Source: an uncultured Prevotellaceae bacterium
GTDB lineage: Bacteria > Bacteroidota > Bacteroidia > Bacteroidales > Bacteroidaceae
NCBI GenBank assembly: GCA_902770845.1
Contig: CACXUV010000025.1
Location: 1 to 32,825, forward strand
Direction: 5' to 3'
DNA length: 32,825 nt
A program made the translations under genes and the position numbers. Shown in pieces: positions 7,074 to 14,184 of the stretch (position 1 is the stretch's first letter; the number at the start of each line of letters is the position of its first letter). The notes beneath the pieces are model-generated. The model saw only the letters and a list, made by a program, of their open reading frames with translations. It was not told the DNA's origin and searched no databases.

Positions 7074-8186
7074 CTATTTTGTGAGCATAATGTCGGCCGG
7101 AGCACGGCCTTCGCGCAGGGCTTGGGCCATCCAGTCCATGTCGTGTTCCACATGGCGGAAGTAGGCATGATAGCCTTCGCAAAGATAGTTTTCGTTGCCT
7201 GGAAGGATGCGATTCTTGGGACACTCGCCATGACAGGCAAACAGGTAGCGGCAATGGTGGCATTTCTCGGCCATTCCGTCGTGCTTTTGTCGGCCGAAAA
7301 ACCATTGCCTGTCACTGTACATGAGCTCGGTGATGGTGTGCTTGCCGATGTTGCCCAGCAGGTGTGCTTCGTCAACGAAGTGGTCGCAGCTGTACAGGTT
7401 GCCGTCGGGTTGCAGTGCGGCTGAGTGGCCGCAGTAGGCTCCTGCGGAACAAAGACCGGGGGGCTGCCCCACCCAGCATGCCAGGGTGGCGTCGAAAAAC
7501 TGAACGAAGAGCCGGCCCACGTCGGTCTTCACCCATTCGTCGTAGAGCGTCACCAGGAAGTTTCCCCACTGTTGTGGTGTGACCGATTCTGCTGTGATGC
7601 GTACTGGCTGGCCGTCAACGGTTTCCACCACGGGCGTGAACTGCAGGTATTCGCAACCTATATCGCGAAAGAACTGGTAGAATTCCAGTGGCCGCTCGGC
7701 ATTGTGGCGGTTCACGGTGGCCATGGCGTTCCACATCACCTTGTGTTTCTGCAACAGCTGCACACCGTGCATCACGCGCCGGAACTGTTGCCTGTAGTGG
7801 TTGTGCAACGGTTCGGGCCCATCCATGCTGATACCCACAAGAAAGTTGTTGCGGTGCAGAAAGTCGCACCATTCGTCGGTGAGCAGGGTGCCGTTGGTCT
7901 GCAGGCAGTTGTCGATGTGGCGCCCGTGGGCATATTTCTGTTGCAGTTGCAGTGCGCGTTCATAGAAGCTCAGCGGCTGTAGCAGCGGTTCGCCACCGTG
8001 CCAGGTAAAGAGCACCTCGGGCTGCGTCTGGGCTTCGATGTACTGGCGAATGAATGTTTCGAGCAGCTCGTCGCTCATCTTCCCACTGCCTTTCTGCAGG
8101 TAGTAGCAGTAGCGGCAAGCCAGGTTGCAGCTGCTGCCAACGGGCTTGGCCATGACGTAGAGGGGATGGGAAAAGGGCGCAATCAT
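7074..8186 (-). CDS. anaerobic sulfatase-maturating enzyme (radical SAM/SPASM)
   Basis: Radical-SAM enzyme of the anSME family, which converts a Cys or Ser of type I sulfatases to formylglycine in the cytosol. It has 370 residues. The radical-SAM cluster motif CNLACRYC is at 20-27, followed by VLFTWHGGEPLL (GGE motif for SAM binding), DNCLQTNGTLL and the SPASM-type cysteines CSAGAYCGH and CHHCRYLFACHGECPKN that bind the two auxiliary Fe-S clusters. ATG 8186 is chosen because APFSHPLYVM immediately before the core matches the family N-terminus; a longer frame from 8294 would run through the promoter. No sulfatase gene is in the window, so the substrate must be encoded elsewhere. Its promoter is extremely close to the ATG (see separate entry). 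Confidence 0.92.
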   Translation of the reverse strand: MIAPFSHPLYVMAKPVGSSCNLACRYCYYLQKGSGKMSDELLETFIRQYIEAQTQPEVLFTWHGGEPLLQPLSFYERALQLQQKYAHGRHIDNCLQTNGTLLTDEWCDFLHRNNFLVGISMDGPEPLHNHYRQQFRRVMHGVQLLQKHKVMWNAMATVNRHNAERPLEFYQFFRDIGCEYLQFTPVVETVDGQPVRITAESVTPQQWGNFLVTLYDEWVKTDVGRLFVQFFDATLACWVGQPPGLCSAGAYCGHSAALQPDGNLYSCDHFVDEAHLLGNIGKHTITELMYSDRQWFFGRQKHDGMAEKCHHCRYLFACHGECPKNRILPGNENYLCEGYHAYFRHVEHDMDWMAQALREGRAPADIMLTK

Positions 8187-8194
8187 ACAAGGGG

Positions 8195-8225
8195 CAAAGT
8201 TACGAAGAATTGTTTGATTGGCAAA
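8195..8225 (-). promoter_or_regulatory. consensus promoter of the anSME gene, probably leaderless transcript
   Basis: On the minus strand, TTTG (8222-8225), a 19-bp spacer and TAACTTTG (8195-8202), a complete match to the Bacteroidetes sigma factor consensus. Only eight bases separate the -7 box from the ATG at 8186, so transcription should start at or within a few bases of the start codon. Confidence 0.8.
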
Positions 8226-8247
8226 CAGACAGGCACGAAAAAAGATG

Positions 8248-8279
8248 AAAAGGGACCTGCCATCGCGGCGGGCCCTTTT
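8248..8279 (-). terminator. terminator after the DUF2023 gene
   Basis: AAAAGGG and CCCTTTT arms enclose a further CCTGCC/GGCGGG stem with a single bulged A. Read leftward it is followed by CATCTTTTTTCG. It separates the DUF2023 transcript from the anSME promoter. Confidence 0.7.
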
Positions 8280-8348
8280 CCCTAAACTAAACAAATACTT
8301 TATGAATTGTTCATCTTTTATACTATTTTTTCTATATTTGGTTTGTCT

Positions 8349-8708
8349 TTAGTTTCGTGTTTTCTTGTTCTTTCTCTTGCAAAAGCGTTGGCACTGGGCA
8401 CAAATGTCATAGCCCAGCATGGCTCCCAGGATGAAGTCTTCTTCGGGCGTCAATTGGTTCAGCGGACGCGTAATGATGAGCCGGATGGCCTCCAAGCACT
8501 CACGCCGACCGAAGTAAACGTTCAGGTTCTGCTGGCCGGCGGGTTGCAGTACGTAGGGAATGCCTTGGCTTTCCAGTCGCTCCACAGCCTGTTCTCCGTA
8601 TTTCTTGTTGCAGGTGAACAAAACCATCTGCCGCACCCCTTTGTGCAGTTCGTAGATGTGGTTCATCAGCACCTTCATTTCTGTGGGAATGGTTGTTGCA
8701 GGTCTCAT
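8349..8708 (-). CDS. DUF2023 family protein
   Basis: 119-residue cytosolic protein that resembles the DUF2023 family of Bacteroidales. The diagnostic stretches are MNHIYELHKGVRQMVLFT near the N-terminus, NVYFGRRECLEAIR in the middle and the C-terminal LTPEEDFILGAMLGYDIC. The last is followed by a cysteine cluster, CAQCQRFC (about 104-111), that could bind metal or an Fe-S centre. ATG 8708 gives a leader of about 25 nt from the promoter box; the internal methionines at about residues 11 and 15 are alternative starts. From memory, DUF2023 genes often accompany a flavodoxin gene, but none is present here. The biochemical role is unknown; a redox or metal-linked role is only suggested by the cysteines and that association. 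Confidence 0.85.
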   Translation of the reverse strand: MRPATTIPTEMKVLMNHIYELHKGVRQMVLFTCNKKYGEQAVERLESQGIPYVLQPAGQQNLNVYFGRRECLEAIRLIITRPLNQLTPEEDFILGAMLGYDICAQCQRFCKRKNKKTRN

Positions 8709-8738
8709 CGTTGATCGGGTCTTTTATGATTCACGCTG

Positions 8739-8769
8739 CAAAGGTACGGCGATTATCTGAGGGGTGCAA
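8739..8769 (-). promoter_or_regulatory. promoter of the DUF2023 gene
   Basis: Minus strand TTG (8767-8769), a 20-bp spacer and TACCTTTG (8739-8746). It gives a leader of about 25 nt before ATG 8708. Confidence 0.7.
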
Positions 8770-8843
8770 TACCTAAAAAAGAGTGTTTTGTTTTCGTTGT
8801 CGAAAGAAATTGTGCCAAGAAAGATTAACTAAATATTGGTATC

Positions 8844-8878
8844 AAAGGGGATTGTTCTGTGAAGCAGAACCCTTTTTT
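8844..8878 (+). terminator. terminator-like hairpin between divergent promoters
   Basis: GTTCTG-TGAAG-CAGAAC stem (8854-8870), extended by GG/CC and AAA/TTT pairs outside a small bulge, followed by a run of seven T. No plus-strand gene precedes it; it lies upstream of the gyrB promoter and behind the divergent DUF2023 promoter. Confidence 0.4.
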
Positions 8879-8909
8879 TACTTTTTTAGTGCTATTTTTT
8901 GAGGCCAAA

Positions 8910-8942
8910 TTGTGTAAGAGTGGAACTTTTTTAGTAATTTTG
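8910..8942 (+). promoter_or_regulatory. gyrB promoter
   Basis: TTGTG (8910-8914), a 20-bp spacer and TAATTTTG (8935-8942), about 26 bp before the gyrB ATG. Confidence 0.75.
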
Positions 8943-8968
8943 CACCCTAATAAGGATTTTATTGAAAA

Positions 8969-10936
8969 ATGGCAGAAGAACTGAATCAAGCAGAAAACTA
9001 TTCCGCGAGTAACATTCAGGTGCTCGAGGGACTGGAAGCCGTGCGCAAGCGCCCGGCAATGTACATCGGTGACATTAGCGAAAAGGGCCTGGACCACTTG
9101 GTGAACGAGACGGTAGACAACTCTATTGATGAGGCCATGGCTGGCTACTGCACCCACATTGAGGTGACGATCAACGAAGACAATTCGATAACCGTGCAGG
9201 ACAATGGCCGTGGCATTCCCGTTGATGAGCACGAAAAGATGCACAAGAGTGCCCTTGAGGTGGTCATGACGGTGCTGCATGCCGGCGGTAAGTTTGATAA
9301 GGGCTCCTACAAGGTCTCCGGTGGTCTGCATGGTGTGGGCGTCAGCTGTGTGAACGCCTTGTCCACCCACATGCTGTCGCAGGTGTTCCGCAATGGCCAC
9401 ATCTATCAGCAGGAATATGAAAAGGGAAAGCCCCTTTACGACGTGAAGATTGTGGGCGACACCGACAAGACGGGCACGCGCCAGCAGTTCTGGCCCGACG
9501 GAACCATCTTCACCACTACCGAATTCAAATATGAAATCATAGCCAAGCGCATGCGCGAGCTGGCCTATCTGAACGCCGGCATCACCATTACGCTCACCGA
9601 CTTGCGCCCCGATGAGGAAGGCAACTTGAAGCAGCCCGAAGTGTTCCATGCCAAGGAGGGCCTGAAGGAGTTTGTGCGCTATGTGGACCGCCACCGCACC
9701 CATTTGTTCGACGACGTCATTTATCTGAAGACCGAGAAACAGGGCGTGCCCATCGAGGTGGCTGTGATGTACAACACCGACTATTCCGAGAACATTCACT
9801 CCTACGTGAACAATATCAACACCATCGAAGGCGGCACCCATCTTACGGGCTTCCGCATGGCGTTGACCCGCACGCTGAAGGCATACGCCGACGCCGACCC
9901 GCAGATTTCGAAGCAGATAGAGAAGGCCAAGATCGAGATTGCCGGCGAGGACTTCCGCGAAGGACTCACGGCTGTGATTTCAATCAAGGTGGCCGAGCCT
10001 CAGTTCGAAGGCCAGACCAAGACCAAGCTGGGCAACTCGGAGGTGACCGGTGCCGTGCAACAGGCCGTGGGTGAGGCTCTTTCGAACTATTTGGAGGAGC
10101 ACCCGAAGGAGGCCAAGCTCATTTGCGACAAGGTGGTGCTGGCCGCCACGGCCCGTATTGCAGCTCGCAAGGCCCGTGAGAGCGTGCAGCGCAAGAATCC
10201 GATGAGTGGTGGTGGTCTGCCAGGCAAGTTGGCCGACTGCTCGAACAAAGACCCCAAGAACTGCGAGATATTCCTCGTCGAGGGTGACTCGGCAGGCGGC
10301 TCGGCCAAGCAGGGGCGCGATCGCCACTTCCAGGCCATCCTGCCCCTGCGCGGCAAAATCCTGAACGTGGAGAAAGTGCAGTGGCACCGCGTGTTCGAGG
10401 CCGAGTCGGTGATGAACATCATCCAGTCCATCGGCGTGCGTTTTGGTGTTGAGGGCGAAGGCGACCGTGAGGCAAACATCGACAAACTGCGCTACGACAA
10501 GATCATCATCATGACCGATGCCGACGTTGATGGATCTCACATCGACACGCTCATCATGACGCTCTTCTACCGTTTCATGCCCCAGGTCATTCAGGGCGGC
10601 CACCTCTACATTGCAACCCCACCTCTTTATAAATGTACCTACAAGAAAGTGTCGGAGTACTGCTACACCGACCAGCAGCGCCAGATGTTCATCGACAAGT
10701 ATGCCGAAGGCGATGAGCGCAACGTTCACACGCAGCGCTACAAAGGTCTGGGTGAGATGAATCCCGAGCAGCTCTGGGAAACAACTATGAACCCGGAGAA
10801 CCGACTGCTGAAGCAGGTCACGATTGAGAATGCCGCCGAGGCCGACGAAATATTCTCCATGCTCATGGGCGACGACGTTGAGCCGCGTCGCGAGTTCATC
10901 GAGAAGAACGCCACCTACGCCAATATCGACGCGTAG
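8969..10936 (+). CDS. gyrB: DNA gyrase subunit B
   Basis: ATPase subunit of the type IIA topoisomerase that introduces negative supercoils together with GyrA. The 655-residue length is right for the short GyrB form without the insert found in enterobacteria. The N-terminal GHKL ATPase shows YIGDISEKGLDHLVNE, the Mg-binding asparagine in VDNSIDEA, DNGRGIPVD and GGLHGVGVSCVNAL. The TOPRIM domain shows the metal-binding EGDSAGGSAKQGRDR and DADVDGSHIDTL. The C-terminal QRYKGLGEMNPEQLWETTM links to GyrA. The end, DVEPRREFIEKNA, is typical of GyrB rather than ParE. It is a single-gene unit between its own promoter and a strong terminator. Confidence 0.97.
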   Translation: MAEELNQAENYSASNIQVLEGLEAVRKRPAMYIGDISEKGLDHLVNETVDNSIDEAMAGYCTHIEVTINEDNSITVQDNGRGIPVDEHEKMHKSALEVVMTVLHAGGKFDKGSYKVSGGLHGVGVSCVNALSTHMLSQVFRNGHIYQQEYEKGKPLYDVKIVGDTDKTGTRQQFWPDGTIFTTTEFKYEIIAKRMRELAYLNAGITITLTDLRPDEEGNLKQPEVFHAKEGLKEFVRYVDRHRTHLFDDVIYLKTEKQGVPIEVAVMYNTDYSENIHSYVNNINTIEGGTHLTGFRMALTRTLKAYADADPQISKQIEKAKIEIAGEDFREGLTAVISIKVAEPQFEGQTKTKLGNSEVTGAVQQAVGEALSNYLEEHPKEAKLICDKVVLAATARIAARKARESVQRKNPMSGGGLPGKLADCSNKDPKNCEIFLVEGDSAGGSAKQGRDRHFQAILPLRGKILNVEKVQWHRVFEAESVMNIIQSIGVRFGVEGEGDREANIDKLRYDKIIIMTDADVDGSHIDTLIMTLFYRFMPQVIQGGHLYIATPPLYKCTYKKVSEYCYTDQQRQMFIDKYAEGDERNVHTQRYKGLGEMNPEQLWETTMNPENRLLKQVTIENAAEADEIFSMLMGDDVEPRREFIEKNATYANIDA

Positions 10937-10967
10937 AGATGATGGACGAAACGAAACGGGCTTTACA

Positions 10968-11001
10968 CAGCAGCACCTGAGTGTGCTGCTGGTTGTTTTT
11001 T
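10968..11001 (+). terminator. gyrB terminator
   Basis: Perfect 9-bp stem CAGCAGCAC/GTGCTGCTG with a six-base loop, followed by GGTTG and six T. It ends 65 bp after the gyrB stop. Confidence 0.85.
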
Positions 11002-11018
11002 CTCTTCTGTTTAGGTTT

Positions 11019-11090
11019 GAATACCCTACTTAGGCTATCCGAATACCCTATTCATGGTATTGCGGAGTTGTCTGAATTGCATTATCTTTG
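11019..11090 (+). promoter_or_regulatory. promoter and candidate regulator sites of the secreted-protein gene
   Basis: Core promoter: TTG (11060-11062), a 20-bp spacer and TATCTTTG (11083-11090). Directly upstream are two GAATACC elements (11019-11025 and 11041-11047) spaced 22 bp, and an inverted GGTAT at 11056-11060. The segment 11041-11090 aligns without gaps to the SusC operon promoter (21298-21249), with about 30 of 50 bases identical. The first copy of the element lies just after the gyrB terminator. Confidence 0.7.
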
Positions 11091-11142
11091 CACCGTTTTC
11101 AAAGATAGCAACAACAGAGTAATTAACTAAACAGTTAGACTT

Positions 11143-12765
11143 ATGAAAAATTTTTTACTAACACTTTTCTTGGTGCTGGCATCAGTAGCAGGAATCCAAG
11201 CGCAGACCTTTGAATGGGGAACGGCTTCGTGGAACATTGCCGACGGCACCGAGTTCGACGGCATCGACGAATTTAGTCAAAAGGGTCTTGTGCTCTCGTT
11301 TACAAATCCGGCCGACTATGCGCTGACATTTCTGAACATCATTGCCGTTGACTACGACCTCTACATCGACGGCTCTACCGAAGCCGTCAATGGCTTCGCC
11401 ACGGGGCATGGTTCTACCGATGTCAGCTTCCGTCTGGATGCCTTTGCCGAAGGCCATCAGTACAGGCTTGTAGCTACCAAGGCTACGCTGGTTCAGGCCA
11501 ATTTGGCAACTTTCCAGACCGACACACTCACCTCGACCGTGCTCGACTTGTCGGTGTCGTTCACGGTGAAGGGCCCCGAGCTGGTGAAGACAATCGAGGT
11601 AGAGGCCACTCAGGCCCTGACCATCACTAACCAGTACAATCCGCTCACTTTTTCGCTTATTGATACCGATGAGGTGAAGGAGTTGCTGGGCATACAGGTC
11701 ATCAGCGAAGCGCAGGTCTATGGTCTGAACCCGAACGGTTCTTACAATGCCTACCATGCTTCTTATTATGATGGTTGGCACGATGTTGACGGTGAGTACA
11801 CCACCTATTATGGCGGATGGGACTCATACAACAGTCACAACGCCTATCCTGCAGTCTACTGTATCAAAATCAACGAGACTGCCGACACCGTCTCTTATTT
11901 CTTCTATGACTACTGGCGCCCCTACGACCCTGAAGAGGCCGACACCGTGGGCGGCTCAGGTGTTTTACAAGCTCGTAGGGAAGCGCCTGAGACATCGTAT
12001 AACTCCATCATCTGGGATGCAGAGCCAGGCGACAGCGTGAGTCAGTACATCCGATCCTACCGCGTGGACGAGGGCAGCGACTACAAGGCTGGTTTTGTGA
12101 TCATTGCCAACAAGAAGTATGTGCGGATTAATGCCACTCTCCATTTCGTGAGCCAGGAAGACTATGCAGCCCTGCAGAACAAAGGTCAGCAGTACGAAGG
12201 CTTTGTGGCCGTGGCTACTACCATACCGCAGGCACCTGGTACACCTGTAGCTCCGTTATCTACGCAAGAACAGACCGTGACCATCGCCGAGGCAGAGGAA
12301 ACTGGCAAGGTGAACATCACTTTCTCGGGCTTTAGCACAGCAGTGCCTTTTCCCCTTGTAACAGGCGAGATTGTGCTCACTGCTTCTGTCACGAAGGATG
12401 CCAATGGCGTGTTGACCTATAGTTCAGAACCTGTGCAGATTGGCTTGACGTCGGGGCAGATGATTGCTTATTATAATGTGTCAGTGAAAGGAGTTCAGAC
12501 CTCTGAAAGTGATGTTCCCGTTCTGGTCGTTTCATTGGCTCAGGCAGCAACGGTGACTGCCGCTTTCAACGCCACAGCCGATCTGGCCACGGCCGCCCTC
12601 AATGAGCATTACACAACAATTACTGCAGTCGATGCCGTCCGCCTGAACAATGACGCATCCATTGAAGTCTATAGCCTGAACGGTGTTCGCCGGAGTGGTC
12701 TGCAGAAGGGCTTCAACCTTGTGAAGAAAGCCGATGGCACACTGCTTAAACTTCTGATGAAATAA
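11143..12765 (+). CDS. secreted protein of unknown function, 540 aa
   Basis: I recognise no named family for the whole protein. It starts with a clear Sec signal peptide (KNFLLTLFLVLASVAGIQA, cleavage before QTFEWG). The middle, about 200-280, is rich in Tyr, Trp and Asp (YNAYHASYYDGWHDVDGEYT). The region 385-480 has alternating beta-strand character (GKVNITFSGFSTAVPFPLV, then TGEIVLTASVTKDANGVL) loosely like the calycin-type barrels of Bacteroidetes surface proteins. The last 35 residues (IEVYSLNGVRRSG, QKGFNLVKKADGTLLK) resemble the C-terminal sorting tails seen on Prevotella and Porphyromonas secreted proteins, so surface or type IX export is plausible. It is a single-gene unit with a promoter matching that of the SusC operon and a strong terminator. 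Confidence 0.75.
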   Translation: MKNFLLTLFLVLASVAGIQAQTFEWGTASWNIADGTEFDGIDEFSQKGLVLSFTNPADYALTFLNIIAVDYDLYIDGSTEAVNGFATGHGSTDVSFRLDAFAEGHQYRLVATKATLVQANLATFQTDTLTSTVLDLSVSFTVKGPELVKTIEVEATQALTITNQYNPLTFSLIDTDEVKELLGIQVISEAQVYGLNPNGSYNAYHASYYDGWHDVDGEYTTYYGGWDSYNSHNAYPAVYCIKINETADTVSYFFYDYWRPYDPEEADTVGGSGVLQARREAPETSYNSIIWDAEPGDSVSQYIRSYRVDEGSDYKAGFVIIANKKYVRINATLHFVSQEDYAALQNKGQQYEGFVAVATTIPQAPGTPVAPLSTQEQTVTIAEAEETGKVNITFSGFSTAVPFPLVTGEIVLTASVTKDANGVLTYSSEPVQIGLTSGQMIAYYNVSVKGVQTSESDVPVLVVSLAQAATVTAAFNATADLATAALNEHYTTITAVDAVRLNNDASIEVYSLNGVRRSGLQKGFNLVKKADGTLLKLLMK

Positions 12766-12785
12766 GGAACTATACTCATTACAAG

Positions 12786-12831
12786 AAGAAGGGATCGTGT
12801 TAAAAGTAACAGACACGATCCCTTCTTTTTT
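12786..12831 (+). terminator. terminator of the secreted-protein gene
   Basis: A perfect 15-bp stem (AAGAAGGGATCGTGT with ACACGATCCCTTCTT), a 12-base loop, then a T-run. The arms begin with A-rich sequence, so it could also act on transcripts from the opposite strand operon ending at 12963. Confidence 0.88.
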
Positions 12832-12962
12832 GCGCGTTGCAGGGAAAGACCTATCTGCCCACCCATAAGTCCCCCAGTCGTATCCCACGATGTACTGGAA
12901 GGTGTGGCCTACTAACAGAGGTCACACCCAGCATTGTGCATAAAGCAAAAGCAATTCTTTTT

Positions 12963-14135
12963 TTAGGGTTTATTTTTTTGTTGTTGTGTTGGTAATTTCC
13001 CGTCGAGTGCATCAATCAGCATGCGCAACAGTTCGTCGGTAGGGCGCGACAGACGCATGTTGCCTACACTTGACTGTGCTTGTCGGATGCCGTTTTGAAT
13101 ATCGTCGACACGCTGGCGCAGAATCTTCTTCATCTCTTCCTTTTGTTGCTTGTCGGCTTCGGGATCGGCGAAAGGTTTGGTCCACTGAGCCAGTTGCATG
13201 TCGGAAGCATCGAGTCCAGGCGTGGCCAGATATTCCTTAATGTAGCTCATATAGGCCGCATAGTCCTTTTGCTTTTCAGTCAGTGCGATGAGAGAAGAAA
13301 GACGGTAATGAACGGCATCGGGTATGTTCAGTTCGGCGAGTAGGCGGATGAAGGCGTCGAACTTCTCCTGATCGAGCTTCACACTGCCATTGTCTTCAAT
13401 GATGAGTTGGCGTGTATAGTTGCTCAGCACGTTCTGAATCTTGGCTTCAACAATTCGGTTGCCAGCCAGTGCTTTCAGCAGTTCTGGTTGTTTTGCGGTG
13501 TAGACGAAAGCACTGGCGAAGGGGTTCGTAATGTTGCGGAAGAAAATGGCACGCAGCGTGCTGTCGGCAGCGAAGGTATCTTCTTTACCCTTCAGAATTG
13601 CTTCGGCCACGTCGTTGGCTTCCTGTGTTTTATAGGCAGCTGAGAGCGTGGCCAGATAGTTCTGCAAGAACTGCGGGTCGCGGTCGCCTTGTTTCCAGCG
13701 CTGTTCCAGCTGAGACGATGAGTTATCCAGGCTTTTCTCCTCCACTTTCTTCAGGAACTCGTCTGCCTGACTGCCTCCCAGGAAGCGTCCGATCTCTTGT
13801 GCATCGGCATTGAAGATGATGAAGGTGGGGTAGGCCGTGACTTGCAGTTTCTTGGCAAGAGGTGCACCGTAGGCACTCTCCATGTCAATCTGTACACTCA
13901 CAAACTTCGGGTTCATGAATGCACCAACTTTTTCTTGTGGAAACACATCGCGTGCCATCATCTTACAGGGGCCGCACCACTTGGTGTAGGCATCGAGGAA
14001 AATAAGTTTCTTCTCGGCTTTGGCCTTGGCTGAGGCTTGTTCCAGTGTGGTGCCGTCAGGCTCGAAAGCAATGCCCTGTGCCGTCATGCTCAGGGTTATG
14101 AGCAACGCGGCAAAAACAGATTCTAATCTTTTCAT
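12963..14135 (-). CDS. secreted thioredoxin-fold protein with helical C-terminal half
   Basis: Last gene of the SusC operon, 390 residues. A signal peptide (MKRLESVFAALLITLSMTAQG) sends it to the periplasm. A thioredoxin domain spans about 27-140, with the active site WCGPC at 53-57 and the cis-proline in VTAYPTFIIF at about 103. The remaining 250 residues are helical, possibly TPR-like, with no catalytic motif that I recognise. Both redox cysteines are present, so it is probably an active thiol-disulfide oxidoreductase. It follows the PKD-like gene after 49 bases. Its context suggests a job in folding or reduction of the operon's lipoproteins or of the imported ligand; that is inference. Confidence 0.88.
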   Translation of the reverse strand: MKRLESVFAALLITLSMTAQGIAFEPDGTTLEQASAKAKAEKKLIFLDAYTKWCGPCKMMARDVFPQEKVGAFMNPKFVSVQIDMESAYGAPLAKKLQVTAYPTFIIFNADAQEIGRFLGGSQADEFLKKVEEKSLDNSSSQLEQRWKQGDRDPQFLQNYLATLSAAYKTQEANDVAEAILKGKEDTFAADSTLRAIFFRNITNPFASAFVYTAKQPELLKALAGNRIVEAKIQNVLSNYTRQLIIEDNGSVKLDQEKFDAFIRLLAELNIPDAVHYRLSSLIALTEKQKDYAAYMSYIKEYLATPGLDASDMQLAQWTKPFADPEADKQQKEEMKKILRQRVDDIQNGIRQAQSSVGNMRLSRPTDELLRMLIDALDGKLPTQQQKNKP

Positions 14136-14184
14136 GTTGATGATATTGTTTGTATATTAATATATGTTTTGTTTCGCTGAGGCT

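Noticed and set aside
12901-12928. GGTGTGGCCT/AGGTCACACC hairpin as terminator of the SusC operon
   Set aside because: There is no T-run on either side. It may still be a 3'-UTR stem, but the T-rich stem at 12786-12831 is the better terminator.
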